Assembly (NCBI RefSeq): GCF_023093535.1
Contig: NZ_CP095757.1
Coordinates: forward strand, 3,224,001-3,288,000
DNA length: 64,000 nt
Direction of reading: 5' to 3'
Source: Halovivax limisalsi
GTDB taxonomy: Archaea > Halobacteriota > Halobacteria > Halobacteriales > Natrialbaceae
The position numbers were made by a program, and so were the translations under genes. Position 1 is the first letter of the stretch; each line of letters begins with the position of its first letter. Below are positions 53,287-62,134 of this stretch, piece after piece. The notes beneath the pieces were generated by a model. That model was given only the letters and a program-made list of their open reading frames with translations. It made no database searches and was not told the DNA's origin.

Positions 53287-53651
53287 GTCCGTCGCTACGC
53301 GTTCGATCGACAAATAGCGATTACCTATTCAGCACCAGTGACGCGACCGGGGTCGGGGGTGACCGGGTCGGCTGGTCCACGCATCCCGCTTCAGCGGTCG
53401 ACTCGGCGTCCGGGCGCCGGTCGACCGCCGTCCGTCGCGGCGTCTGTCCACCGTTCGACGCGGATTACGGCTCACGCCGAACGAACCCGAGACGGTGAAT
53501 TTTGTATAGCGATATTCAATACATGTGAAGGGCGAACCACGCCCCCATATAAAGAAACGGGCGCGAAACCGCGGCACCAAAAGCGGCGGCGCTCGCTGCG
53601 GGCATCGACGTCTCGAACGGACCGCGGCGTTCAGGTCGCGCCGACGGACCG
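53287..53651. other. intergenic region with an AT-rich block
   Basis: The left end holds the promoter of the membrane protein (TATA-like near 53312-53317, minus strand). An isolated AT-rich block at about 53497-53525 (TTTTGTATAGCGATATTCAATAC) resembles a promoter, but only arginine-rich frames follow on either strand. Confidence 0.45.
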
Positions 53652-54551
53652 TTATCCGGCGATCGATTCGAACGAGCCGGATCGAACGTCCGTCGCGATC
53701 GCGTCCGTCGTCCAGTCCGGGATCACACCCGGGTACTTCCGCTCGAAGTACCCGACGAGATTGTCCACGTCCCGCCGAAGAAACTCGTCGGCGTTCGGGT
53801 GGTCGGTCGGGACGGCCTGGGGCCAGTCGAAGACGGTCACGCCGCTCTCGTCGACGAAGACGTTGTACTCGCTCATGTCGGCGTGCACGTAGCCGATATC
53901 GTACGCGCGCGCGAGCTCCGACAGCAACAGGTCGAGCACGCCGACGACCTGTCCGTCCTCGAGCGCCGCCCGCGAGAGTTCGACGCCCGCCATCCGTTCC
54001 ATCACGATCGCGTGTCGATTCTGTTCGATCGGTCGCGGGACCGAGACGTCCGGATAGAGCGTCTCCAGGATCTCGTACTCTCGCTCGGCCGCCTTTCTGG
54101 CGGTGTAGAGCCAGGAGACGTGTTCGCGATCGGACGTGTAGTCGCGCTCTTTGTTCACCTCGCGGAAATTGGTGTAGCCCTCGCGGTGGTACTTCAGCGC
54201 GAGCGGTTTGTAGGATTTGACCTCGTAGACGTCGCTCTCCTTACCCACTCCCAGGGGCGAACCGAATTCCGCGACCGCGTCGCGTTCGACCAGCGCGCGG
54301 AGCGCGAGCGCGTCGTAGCCCTCGAACTGCAGGGTATAGCCCTCGTACTGGATCGTCTTCTTCTCGATCAGACCCCGTTTCAGACAGCGTTCGAGACGGT
54401 AGTCCACCTCCTCGGGCGTGAGACTCGCGAATTCGGGGAGTTTCTCGCGGTTGACCCACTCGGAAAAGCGCATCCCCTGCTCGACGCCCGAGAGGAGATA
54501 GAAGTCCTCGTCGTCGAGTTCCGGAAGGAGGGACGCGACGTTTCGAACCAT
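53652..54551 (-). CDS. rio2: RIO2-type serine/threonine protein kinase
   Basis: A 299-residue RIO2 kinase, which acts in small-subunit ribosome maturation. An N-terminal winged helix (about 1-85) precedes the RIO domain: the ATP loop GSPLGVGKESDVYEV, catalytic Lys in LALKYHREG, the RIO2 flexible loop NFREVNKERDYTSDREH, the catalytic segment GYVHADMSEYNVFVD and metal-binding VFDWPQAV. A TATA-like TTTTTACC at 54580-54573 lies 26 bases before the ATG. Confidence 0.95.
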   Translation of the reverse strand: MVRNVASLLPELDDEDFYLLSGVEQGMRFSEWVNREKLPEFASLTPEEVDYRLERCLKRGLIEKKTIQYEGYTLQFEGYDALALRALVERDAVAEFGSPLGVGKESDVYEVKSYKPLALKYHREGYTNFREVNKERDYTSDREHVSWLYTARKAAEREYEILETLYPDVSVPRPIEQNRHAIVMERMAGVELSRAALEDGQVVGVLDLLLSELARAYDIGYVHADMSEYNVFVDESGVTVFDWPQAVPTDHPNADEFLRRDVDNLVGYFERKYPGVIPDWTTDAIATDVRSGSFESIAG

Positions 54552-55193
54552 ACCGCGCCTAACGGACCGAGTGGTAAAAAGCGCGCGACCGAAACGCCCG
54601 TAGCGAGGCGTTCTGCCACCACGAACCCCACAGGACGACGGCGGTGGCCCCTCTACAACACTGACCGGTTCCGTTTCAGACGGCGGAGAAACCGTTCGAC
54701 CGATGCCACCTCACATCGAACGAGTCGTCCGATACTGGCGATCTCGGTCGATCGACCGACCGGACCGACCGGGTGCCGTCCCCCTCTTGGCCCGAGAACC
54801 AGCTGCGTTCGCTCGTCCGTCACCCTGGCTGCCCCGGTACCGAATGTCGAGGTCACGCGGTCGAACCGTCCGGCCAACCTCGCGGCGTAGCTCCGCAGCG
54901 GTGGGCGCGTAATCGGCCCACCGCGGCGAGGGCGGTTCGTCCGTCCCGAGCACCGCCAGCGACGGCGAATCGCCAAATGTAAACCGTATAACGCGATATC
55001 AAATGGGGATCGGAGGTCGGGGATACGGTCGAAGGGACGATGCGGATCCGGAGACGGCGAGTCCGGGCAGGCTGGCCGTGCCGCCGGATGCCGCGAGATT
55101 CGCCTCGCAAGGTCCGCTCCGATCCGCTGGAGCGGCGGTACGGAAGGGCGACGGAGTGAGAGACCGAAGACGACGAAGGGAGCCCGGCGTCGT
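54552..55193. other. long intergenic region
   Basis: No convincing gene. It contains an AT-rich block at about 54975-55003 (minus strand GATATCGCGTTATACGG) and a hairpin CCGCTCC-gatccgct-GGAGCGG at 55114-55135. A minus-strand 80-codon frame from GTG 54953 to 54711 (MLGTDEPPSPRWADYAPTAA...) starts about 30 bases after that AT block; its first half looks protein-like but the rest is arginine-rich, so it is not listed as a gene. Confidence 0.4.
54573..54580 (-). promoter_or_regulatory. TATA-like box for rio2
   Basis: Minus-strand TTTTTACC, 26 bases before the start codon. Confidence 0.45.
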
Positions 55194-55658
55194 CTACGCG
55201 TACTCGCGCAGCAGTTCGGCCCGCTCGTCGCGGCCGAGACGGTCGTACGCGATCGCCTCGTACGAGAGGGAGAGTACCGGAACCGGCTCGCCGGCGAGGG
55301 AGACGTACTCGCGGTGGGCGCTCACGTCCACTGGCGGCTCCCACTCGCCGTCCACGCGCTTCTGGAGATCGCCCATCACCTCGACGCGAACGCCATCCAG
55401 TTCGAACGCGCCGAAGTGCGAACGGATCGTCGACGATTCCGCGACCGAGACGGGATCGACGACCGCGTCCGAGAAACGCACCTCGATCTCGTACGCACCC
55501 GCTTCCGTCGTCTGTACGTCCACGTCGTCTGGGTCGAGCGGGACGCCCTGCAGCGCGAAACTGGTGCTACCGGTCAGCGCCCACTCGATCGAGGCGTCGG
55601 CGAGGCGATCACGAAGCGTTCGCACCGCCTCGCGAGTCGCAGGATCGAGCCGGGTCAT
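55194..55658 (-). CDS. nucleotidyltransferase-fold protein
   Basis: A 154-residue protein with a minimal nucleotidyltransferase core: helix then ALTGSTSFALQGVPLDPDD with the GS(T)S motif and a DxD-like DDVDVQT pair, plus a later acidic strand VRVEVMGDL. It resembles MNT/AbiEii-like or DUF-type nucleotidyltransferase domains found in small archaeal proteins. No HEPN partner is adjacent. The start MTRLDPATREA at 55658 is preferred; an ATG at 55724 would give a longer form. Confidence 0.7.
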   Translation of the reverse strand: MTRLDPATREAVRTLRDRLADASIEWALTGSTSFALQGVPLDPDDVDVQTTEAGAYEIEVRFSDAVVDPVSVAESSTIRSHFGAFELDGVRVEVMGDLQKRVDGEWEPPVDVSAHREYVSLAGEPVPVLSLSYEAIAYDRLGRDERAELLREYA

Positions 55659-55761
55659 CGGACAGAGTTCGTTCCGTCGCCGGAAAAGAGAGGTGGTGCC
55701 GGATTCGTTCACCGCGATGGGCATCGGAATGTCTTTGCCCGTACCGGGTGAACGGTCATCC

Positions 55762-56592
55762 ATGACGGAACTCGCAGACCCGGAGTGGCGGCTCATTCGG
55801 GACGATCCGCGGCCGGGGGCGACGCAGATGGCCCTCGAAGAGGTCGCGGTGCGGACGGCACACGAGGCGGACGTCCGGACGGTACGGACCTACGGCTGGG
55901 AGCCGAGCACCCTCTCGCTGGGCTATCGACAGGAGGCCTCGAGCGTCGACTGGGAGTTCTGCGAACGCGAGGGCATCGACGTGACGCGCCGCCAGACCGG
56001 CGGTGGCGGCATCTATCACGATCGATACGCCGACATCTCGTACACGATCGTCGCGCCCGCCGAAGAGGTGCCGGGCGACCTGATGGAGTGTTACGCCCTG
56101 TTTTGCGAACCGATCCTCGACGCGCTGGACCGAATGGGGCTGGACGCGGACTTCGCCGAGGTACCGAAGGCCTCGATCCACCGGCCCTCGTGCTACCTGC
56201 GAGACGTCAACCCCGCCCACGACGTCGTCGTTCACCCCGCAGACGGCGGACCGTCGCTGAAGGTCAGCGGGAACGCCCAGTATCGCCGTCGCGACGCCGT
56301 CATCCAGCACGGCTCGATCAGCTTCGACCGCGAACCCGAGCACCACCTCGGCGTCTTCGCCGATCACGACGTCTCCGTCGAGCGGTTCGACGAGCGGGTC
56401 GGTTGTATTACGGACGAGTGCGACCTCGTCCGCGACGAGGCAGTCTCGATCCTCGGCGACGCGCTCGGCGAGTGGTGCGACGCCGACGAGGGGTCGTGGT
56501 CGGCGGACGAACTGGCGGCGGCGCGCGAACTCGCAGCGAAGAAGTACGACGCCGAGGCATGGGTCGAACACCGCGAGACGCCGACGCCCTGA
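55762..56592 (+). CDS. lipoate--protein ligase family protein
   Basis: A 276-residue biotin/lipoate ligase catalytic-fold protein (LplA/LipM-like). GATQMALEEVAVRTA at the N-terminus; the RRQTGGGGIYHDRYADISYT loop is the RRxxGGG(A)VxHD lipoyl-AMP motif; catalytic Lys in LKVSGNAQYRRRDAVIQHGS. The C-terminus is short (no separate LplA accessory domain visible here), as in octanoyl-transferase-like members, so ligase versus transferase activity is open. It is divergent from the nucleotidyltransferase gene with about 100 bases between starts. Confidence 0.85.
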   Translation: MTELADPEWRLIRDDPRPGATQMALEEVAVRTAHEADVRTVRTYGWEPSTLSLGYRQEASSVDWEFCEREGIDVTRRQTGGGGIYHDRYADISYTIVAPAEEVPGDLMECYALFCEPILDALDRMGLDADFAEVPKASIHRPSCYLRDVNPAHDVVVHPADGGPSLKVSGNAQYRRRDAVIQHGSISFDREPEHHLGVFADHDVSVERFDERVGCITDECDLVRDEAVSILGDALGEWCDADEGSWSADELAAARELAAKKYDAEAWVEHRETPTP

Positions 56593-56730
56593 TCGTCGGC
56601 ACCGACGCCCCGATCGTGCGCCCGTAGTGTTGGATCCGGCGGATCGCACCGTTTCCGCCAGCCCGAGGAACCACCGGCGGGCGTAGCTGGCTTCGATACG
56701 CCTATGGGTCCGCCGTTCGCAGGGTACGCT

Positions 56731-57600
56731 ATGCAGGTAGGCGCACACGTCTCCATCTCCGGATCGCGCGTCTCCTCCGACGAGGAGACGCCCCCGTACG
56801 ACGACATTCGCAACGCCGTCCCTCGACAGCTCGCCTTCGGCGGCAACTGCGGGCAGATCTTCACCACCTCGCCCCAGGTGTGGGCCGAGCCCGAGATCGA
56901 CGACGAGGCCGCGGCCGGCTTTCGCGAGGCGAGCGACGAGCAGCTCGACGGGCCGTGGGTGATCCACTCCTCGTACCTAGTCAACCTCTGTACGCCGAAG
57001 GACGACCTGCGCGAAAAGTCGCTGTCGTCGCTGCAGGCCGAACTCGACGCGGCCGCGAAACTCGGCATCCCCTACGTAAACACGCATCTAGGAGCCCACA
57101 CCGGCGCCGGCGTCGAGGGCGGCCTCGACAACGCGGCGAGCGCGATCGACGAACTCGACGTTCCCGACGGCGTCCGGCTCCTGATCGAGTCCGACGCCGG
57201 CAGCGGCACCAAGCTCGGCGGCGAGTTCGCCCACCTCGCGGGGATCATCGACCGGACCGAGACCGACATCGGGGTCTGCATCGACACGGCCCACACCCTG
57301 GTCGCGGGCAACGACCTCACGACCCCCGAGGCGGTCGACGAGACGATCGGTCGCTTCGACGACGAGGTCGGCCTGGAGTACCTCGAGTACGTCCACCTCA
57401 ACGACTCGAAACACGACGTCGGGACCCACAAGGACGAACACGCCCACGTCGGCGAGGGTTACATCGGCGAGGACGGCATGCGCGCGATCGTCAACCACCC
57501 CGACCTGCGCGACCTCCCGTTCGCCCTCGAGACGCCCACCGAGGACGGTCGCGGCTTCGCCTGGAATATCGAGAAGACGAAGCAGTTGCGCGAAGACTGA
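56731..57600 (+). CDS. nfo: endonuclease IV (AP endonuclease)
   Basis: A 289-residue TIM-barrel DNA repair enzyme that cuts 5' of abasic sites with three zinc ions. [12 protein letters not shown] start, [93 protein letters not shown] and [14 protein letters not shown] carry the His/Asp/Glu ligands of the family. ATG 56731 is used; an in-frame ATG at 56704 would add nine residues. Confidence 0.95.
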   Translation: MQVGAHVSISGSRVSSDEETPPYDDIRNAVPRQLAFGGNCGQIFTTSPQVWAEPEIDDEAAAGFREASDEQLDGPWVIHSSYLVNLCTPKDDLREKSLSSLQAELDAAAKLGIPYVNTHLGAHTGAGVEGGLDNAASAIDELDVPDGVRLLIESDAGSGTKLGGEFAHLAGIIDRTETDIGVCIDTAHTLVAGNDLTTPEAVDETIGRFDDEVGLEYLEYVHLNDSKHDVGTHKDEHAHVGEGYIGEDGMRAIVNHPDLRDLPFALETPTEDGRGFAWNIEKTKQLRED

Positions 57601-57686
57601 TCGGCGACGCCGTCACGATCGGCTGCGGTCGGACGAACCGTCCGATAACCGACTCGTTTTTGTCCACGCTGCCTCAACGCAGGAGC

Positions 57687-58499
57687 GTGCGCGAGTTCTC
57701 CGCCGACTACCTTCGCCGGACGCGCGAGGGCATGTGGGACGACTCACGAGCGGCTCTGTCCGGGCTCTCGCTGGACGACCGCGAGCGGGTGCTCGACGTC
57801 GGCTGCGGAACGGGCGAGCTCAGTCGCGTGCTCGCCGAGGAGGTCCCGGCTGACGGCCAGGTAGTCGGCTGCGACGCGGACGCGGGCTTGCTCGATCGCG
57901 CCGCCGAGTTCGTCCCCGTCGTCGCCGGCGACGCCACGCGGCTCCCGTTTGCGGACGGTTCGTTCGATCTCGTCGTCTGTCAGGCGTTGCTCATCAACCT
58001 TCCCGAACCGGCCGCAGCCGTCGCCGAGTTCGCTCGCGTCTCCTCGGAGTTGGTCGCGGCGATCGAACCGGACAACGCCGCGGTGGAGATCGACTCGAGC
58101 GTCGAAGCGGAGTCAGCGCTGGCCGATCGAGCGCGGCGGGCGTACCTCGACGGCGTCGAGACGGACGTGTCCCTCGGTGAGAAGGCGCGCTCGGTCTTCG
58201 AGGCGGCGGGCGTCGAGGTAATCAAAACCGCCCGGTACGACCGGATCAGAACGACCGAACCGCCGTACGATGCCGACGCGGTCCGCGCCGCGAAACGGAA
58301 GGTCTCCGGCGCGGGTCTGGCCGACGACCGCGAGACGATGCTCGACGGCTCGTTGACGACCGAGGGCTACGACGACCTGCGGACCGCGTGGCGCGGGATG
58401 GGCCGATCGGTCGTCGAGCAGATGCGCGAGGGCGAGTATCGCCGCACCGAGACCGTCCCGTTTCACGTTACGATCGGCCGCGTGACCGATGCCGGTTGA
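57687..58499 (+). CDS. class I SAM-dependent methyltransferase
   Basis: A 270-residue methyltransferase of the UbiE/Methyltransf_11 type. FSADYLRRTREGMWDDSR near the start, motif I VLDVGCGTGELSRVLAEEVP, motif II VVGCDADAGLLDRA, motif IV PFADGSFDLVVCQALLINLP. The C-terminal ~110 residues are an added helical region with YDDLRTAWRGMGRSVVEQM. The start is GTG 57687, preceded by AGGAG at 57681-57685. Substrate unknown. Confidence 0.85.
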   Translation: MREFSADYLRRTREGMWDDSRAALSGLSLDDRERVLDVGCGTGELSRVLAEEVPADGQVVGCDADAGLLDRAAEFVPVVAGDATRLPFADGSFDLVVCQALLINLPEPAAAVAEFARVSSELVAAIEPDNAAVEIDSSVEAESALADRARRAYLDGVETDVSLGEKARSVFEAAGVEVIKTARYDRIRTTEPPYDADAVRAAKRKVSGAGLADDRETMLDGSLTTEGYDDLRTAWRGMGRSVVEQMREGEYRRTETVPFHVTIGRVTDAG

Positions 58500-58550
58500 C
58501 GCGTTCGCCGGTCGCGACCGACGACGGTGACGAGGGACAGAACACCACGT

Positions 58551-58572
58551 AAACGCCATTTTTTCGGCGTTT
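58551..58572. terminator. hairpin with T-run between convergent genes
   Basis: AAACGCC-atttttttc-like loop-GGCGTTT: a perfect 7-bp stem whose loop carries six T, lying between the methyltransferase stop (58499) and the DUF7095 stop (58598). It could serve both directions. Confidence 0.45.
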
Positions 58573-58597
58573 GCGCCGGCCAAAGGGACGGTCGCGC

Positions 58598-59248
58598 TCA
58601 GACGACGTCGCCGCGAACCGTCGCGCCGACCTGGTCCGCTCGCCAGTCGCGCAGGTCCGTCGCGGCGCGTTCTGCTTCGGCCTCGTCCATGCCGAGCATC
58701 TCGAGGGCGTCCGAAAGCGTCGGCATCGCGAACGCGCTCTCGCGGAGTTTTGCGAACGCTTCGGGCGACCGCGTGCCGTCGATCCAGAGGCAGACGCCGC
58801 GGGGATCGAGCAGCTGGGTGTAGTCCTCGCGCATGCGGGCGCCACGGAGGCGTTGCGTGACGTTATCCTCGAACGAGGCGTTGCAGACTTCGAGGTGGAT
58901 CGGCTCGTCACCGTCGAGCAGGTGCGCGGCGAGACAGCGCTCGGGCGCGACGTGGCCGTGTTCGTTCGCCCGCACGTACTCGGGGTGGGTTTCGGCCCAC
59001 TCGGCGTCGACGGCCGTGCCGACGCCCCGGACGCCGTGTTCTTCGTAATACGCCTCCGAAGCCCCCTCGTCGTTCGAGAGGTGGATGTCCTTCGTGAGGT
59101 AGACGTCGAGGCGGTCGATCGGGTCGAGACCGATCGCCAGATCGCCGTATACCCAGAGTTCCCGTACGGGAACGGGCATCGGCTCGGTCTCGACGGTCTC
59201 GACGAGGCGTTCGACGCGATCGACCGCTTCCGCCCGCTCGAATCCCAT
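58598..59248 (-). CDS. DUF7095 family protein
   Basis: A 216-residue cytosolic acidic protein recognised as the Halobacteria family DUF7095: VPVRELWVYGDLAIGLDPID, RLDVYLTKDIHLS, EPIHLEVCNASFEDNVTQRL and LLDPRGVCLWIDGTRSPEA. The YGDLAIGLDPIDRLDVY stretch resembles a degenerate nucleotidyltransferase-like G-D pattern, but no activity is known. ATG 59248 gives the family's usual MGFERAEA start. Confidence 0.8.
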   Translation of the reverse strand: MGFERAEAVDRVERLVETVETEPMPVPVRELWVYGDLAIGLDPIDRLDVYLTKDIHLSNDEGASEAYYEEHGVRGVGTAVDAEWAETHPEYVRANEHGHVAPERCLAAHLLDGDEPIHLEVCNASFEDNVTQRLRGARMREDYTQLLDPRGVCLWIDGTRSPEAFAKLRESAFAMPTLSDALEMLGMDEAEAERAATDLRDWRADQVGATVRGDVV

Positions 59249-59349
59249 CGCGAATCCCTAGGTGCGCCGGCGGCAAACGGGTTCCGGTCGGTGGACGGGA
59301 TCGGTCGATTCGGGAGTCGCCGCGGGGGAGCAGGTCGACGAACGCACAC

Positions 59350-59356
59350 CTTTTAG
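59350..59356 (+). promoter_or_regulatory. TATA-like box for the alpha/beta hydrolase
   Basis: CTTTTAG, 28 bases before ATG 59381. Confidence 0.4.
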
Positions 59357-59380
59357 CGGTCGGTCGACGAAGACGGGACC

Positions 59381-60115
59381 ATGCGAAACCGGGTGTTCAA
59401 CGACGAGGGCGAAGACGATCTCGTCTTCGTCATGGGCTGGGGGAATCGCTTCACGCACGAGAACGTCAGCTGGCTGATCGGGACGCTCTCGAACGCGGGC
59501 TACCGGGTCCACGCGTTCGAACTCCCCACCGACATCGACGATTTCAAAGCCGATTGGGTGGAGCCGGTCGCGGAGTACGTCCACGACTTGGAACCCTACC
59601 AGTTGCTCTCACACAGCGCCGGCGGCCTGATCGCGCAGGCGATCGACGGCGCCGAGAACCACGTCTACCTCGCCCCGTTCTGGGGGTACGGGTCGATGTG
59701 GTACGACGAGGCGCTCGACCTGGCCGCGGCGATTCCGAGCGACTTTCCCTTCCTCCCCGTCCGCGGGCTGGACCGCGACGCGCTCGGCTCGAAGGCGACC
59801 GATCACCAGCTCGCGACCCAGCCGCGGTGGGTGTCGCCGGCGTTCGTCCGCGAAACGCTCCACGCCCAGCGGACGACCCTCGAGATCGACCACGACGCCG
59901 TGGTCTTCTGTTCGCTGCGCGACCCCGTCGTCGACCTGGCCGCGATCGGCGAGCGCGTGCCTCCCGAACACGTCGTCCTCTACGACGGCGGCCACGAACT
60001 CTTCTCCAGCGAGTCTCGAGATCGCTACGTCGATCCGCTGCTCTCGGCGCTCACCGACGGCGCCGACGCCGTCGAAGACTGGGCGGCGGTGCCCCCGGTG
60101 GCGCGACCGGCCTGA
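59381..60115 (+). CDS. alpha/beta hydrolase
   Basis: A 244-residue hydrolase: FVMGWGNRFTHENVSWLI near 16, nucleophile elbow LLSHSAGGLIAQA, acid region FCSLRDPVVDL and His in YDGGHELFSSES. The compact form without an evident lid resembles haloarchaeal hydrolases of unknown substrate. TATA-like CTTTTAG at about 59350-59356 lies 28 bases before the ATG. Confidence 0.85.
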   Translation: MRNRVFNDEGEDDLVFVMGWGNRFTHENVSWLIGTLSNAGYRVHAFELPTDIDDFKADWVEPVAEYVHDLEPYQLLSHSAGGLIAQAIDGAENHVYLAPFWGYGSMWYDEALDLAAAIPSDFPFLPVRGLDRDALGSKATDHQLATQPRWVSPAFVRETLHAQRTTLEIDHDAVVFCSLRDPVVDLAAIGERVPPEHVVLYDGGHELFSSESRDRYVDPLLSALTDGADAVEDWAAVPPVARPA

Positions 60116-60254
60116 AGACGGCCCGACGCTGGCGTGTCGAGAACCGCGCCGTCGATCGCACCGGGCCAGGGGACACCGCTCGAGGCGTCTCGGCGGCCCC
60201 GTCGTCGCGTCGGACGGGTATCGAGCGGTTTCAGACACGATCCACCGGCGTCCT

Positions 60255-60273
60255 ACGACAGTCGAACTGTCGT
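60255..60273. repeat. perfect inverted repeat upstream of ncsA
   Basis: ACGACAGT-CGA-ACTGTCGT, an 8-bp perfect palindrome with a 3-base centre, 140 bases before ncsA. The rest of the 296-base gap shows no gene. Confidence 0.5.
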
Positions 60274-60411
60274 CGGACACCCGCCGCAGCCGGTCCCGGC
60301 GTTCGGACGGTACCCGGACAACCGTTGGACGGGCAACCGCGACCGGTCGTGCCAGGCCGCGGGCTGCGCGGAACGAAACGGGTTTCCGCGGGCGTTTGCT
60401 AGACGGATCCG

Positions 60412-61377
60412 ATGGAGTGCGATCGATGCGACGCGGAGGCGGTCATGCACGCGGCCTACTCGGGGGCGCACCTCTGTGACGATCACCTTCGGAAGTCGAT
60501 CGAGAAGCGGGTTCGCCGGCGGGTTCGACGGGACGGGCTCGTCTCGCAGGAGGCGAGTCCCGAGAACCCACAAACGTGGGTCATCGGCCTCTCTGGGGGC
60601 AAGGACAGCGTCGTGCTCACGCACATTCTCCACGAGACCTTCGCCGCGGATCCGCGGATCGAACTCGTCGGGCTGACGATCCACGAGGGCATCGAGGGCT
60701 ATCGCGACAAGAGCGTCGCGGCCTGCGTCGAACTGGCCGACGAGCTCGGAATTGCCCACGAACTCGTCACCTACGAGGACGAGTACGGCGTCCAAATGGA
60801 CGACGTCGTCGAGGACGACCCCGAGAACATGGCCGCCTGCGCCTACTGCGGCGTCTTTCGCCGCGACGCCCTCTCCCGTTACGCAGAGGAGCTGGGTGCG
60901 GACCTGTTACTGACCGGGCACAACTTAGACGACGAGGCCCAGACGGCCCTGATGAACGTCCTCGAGGGCGACGTCGCCCAGATCGCAAAGCACTTCGACG
61001 CGAGCCTCGGCCCGCTCGAGGATCGCGCGGACCAGGACGACTTCGTCGCCCGCGCGAAGCCGCTCCGGGACGTGCCGGAGAAGGAAGTCGCCCTCTACGC
61101 CCACCTCGCGGATCTGCCCGCCCACATCACCGAATGTCCCCACGCGAGCGAGGCCTACCGCGGCGAGATCCAGGAATTGCTCTACGAGTTAGAGGAGAAC
61201 CACCCGGGCACCCGCCACTCGATCATGGCCGGCTACGAGGAACTGGCCGATATCGCCGCGGATCACTACGGCGGAGAGTCGAGCGTCGAACTCACCGAGT
61301 GTCCGCAATGTGGGTCGACGACCTCCGCCGCAGGGGATCGCTGCCGGAAGTGTGCGCTACTGGATGCGCTGGCCTGA
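60412..61377 (+). CDS. ncsA: tRNA 2-thiolation protein NcsA (TtuA/Ncs6 family)
   Basis: A 321-residue PP-loop ATPase that adenylates tRNA and inserts sulfur at wobble uridine, in haloarchaea working with the ubiquitin-like SAMP2. An N-terminal zinc knuckle (CDRCDAEAVM...HLCDDH) precedes the PP-loop GLSGGKDSVVL at 59-69. The catalytic CAYCGVFRRDAL pair, LLTGHNLDDEAQTALMNVL, TECPHA, and a C-terminal zinc finger (CPQCGSTTSAAGDRCRKC) complete the family set. Confidence 0.95.
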   Translation: MECDRCDAEAVMHAAYSGAHLCDDHLRKSIEKRVRRRVRRDGLVSQEASPENPQTWVIGLSGGKDSVVLTHILHETFAADPRIELVGLTIHEGIEGYRDKSVAACVELADELGIAHELVTYEDEYGVQMDDVVEDDPENMAACAYCGVFRRDALSRYAEELGADLLLTGHNLDDEAQTALMNVLEGDVAQIAKHFDASLGPLEDRADQDDFVARAKPLRDVPEKEVALYAHLADLPAHITECPHASEAYRGEIQELLYELEENHPGTRHSIMAGYEELADIAADHYGGESSVELTECPQCGSTTSAAGDRCRKCALLDALA

Positions 61378-61422
61378 GTTCGCACGATCGGACGAATCGT
61401 CCGTAAACGGAACGCAATCTAC

Positions 61423-61959
61423 TCACACGCCGACGAAGACGCGGCTGAGCCCCAGGACGCCGTAGGCCGCCCCGACGAGTAACAGCATGTAACAGCAGTT
61501 TCCGACGCCGGCGGCGACCGCGTAGGATCGTCGCGGATGGGCGCCCAGCCCGGCGACGATCGGCACGACCGTTCGAACGCCGGGCAGGGCCGAACAGAAC
61601 GCGATCCCGTAGACGCCGAACCGGTCGACCTGCCGTTCGACGAGCACCACCCAGCGACGGCCGAGCCAGCGACGGAGGATGCCCGGAACGCGTTCGAGCA
61701 GGTCGCTCGAGACGCGAGTCGCGCCCGGTGACGACTCGTCGGGCGAAACCGTCAGATAGAGGAGCCACTGCCCGATCGTCGCGCCGAGGGCGGACGCCGC
61801 GGTCACCACGGCCAGCGAGAGGGGCGGCGGGGCGACAATCGTGACGTAGCCGACAAAGAACACCGCCGGCTGGAGGAGTTTGCCCAGGACCAGCCCCTCG
61901 CTCACGAAAAAGAGGCCGAACCCGACCGCGATCGCGAGCGATAGAAGGGTCGTATTCAT
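61423..61959 (-). CDS. DedA-family (SNARE-associated) membrane protein
   Basis: A 178-residue integral membrane protein. The family core is seen in the glycine-rich G-x(3)-G segment TAASALGATIGQWLLYLTV, the basic GRRWVVLVERQVDRFGVYG and the proline/arginine motif CSALPGVRTVVPIVAGLGAH. The N- and C-terminal helices complete four membrane spans. DedA proteins are implicated in lipid flipping and membrane homeostasis; here it sits between ncsA and ftsZ2 on the ftsZ2 strand. Confidence 0.8.
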   Translation of the reverse strand: MNTTLLSLAIAVGFGLFFVSEGLVLGKLLQPAVFFVGYVTIVAPPPLSLAVVTAASALGATIGQWLLYLTVSPDESSPGATRVSSDLLERVPGILRRWLGRRWVVLVERQVDRFGVYGIAFCSALPGVRTVVPIVAGLGAHPRRSYAVAAGVGNCCYMLLLVGAAYGVLGLSRVFVGV

Positions 61960-62134
61960 TATCTCTATCGAAAGGTGGTGACAGGAGCCTCCGGGAGAGG
62001 CGTCGACCCGGTTCCCCCTAAAAGAATTGGATTCTCAGTAAGTAGTAGCTATCCTTACTTATCCGCGGTTCCGGGCCGGGTTTGCGTCCGGCAACCGTCG
62101 AACCGTGCGGCGGTCGGTACTCGCCTCGAGCCGG

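Noticed and set aside
54711-54953. 80-codon minus-strand frame with a TATA-like block 30 bases upstream
   Set aside because: Only the first half looks protein-like; the rest is Arg/Ser-rich. Without homologues it cannot be supported.
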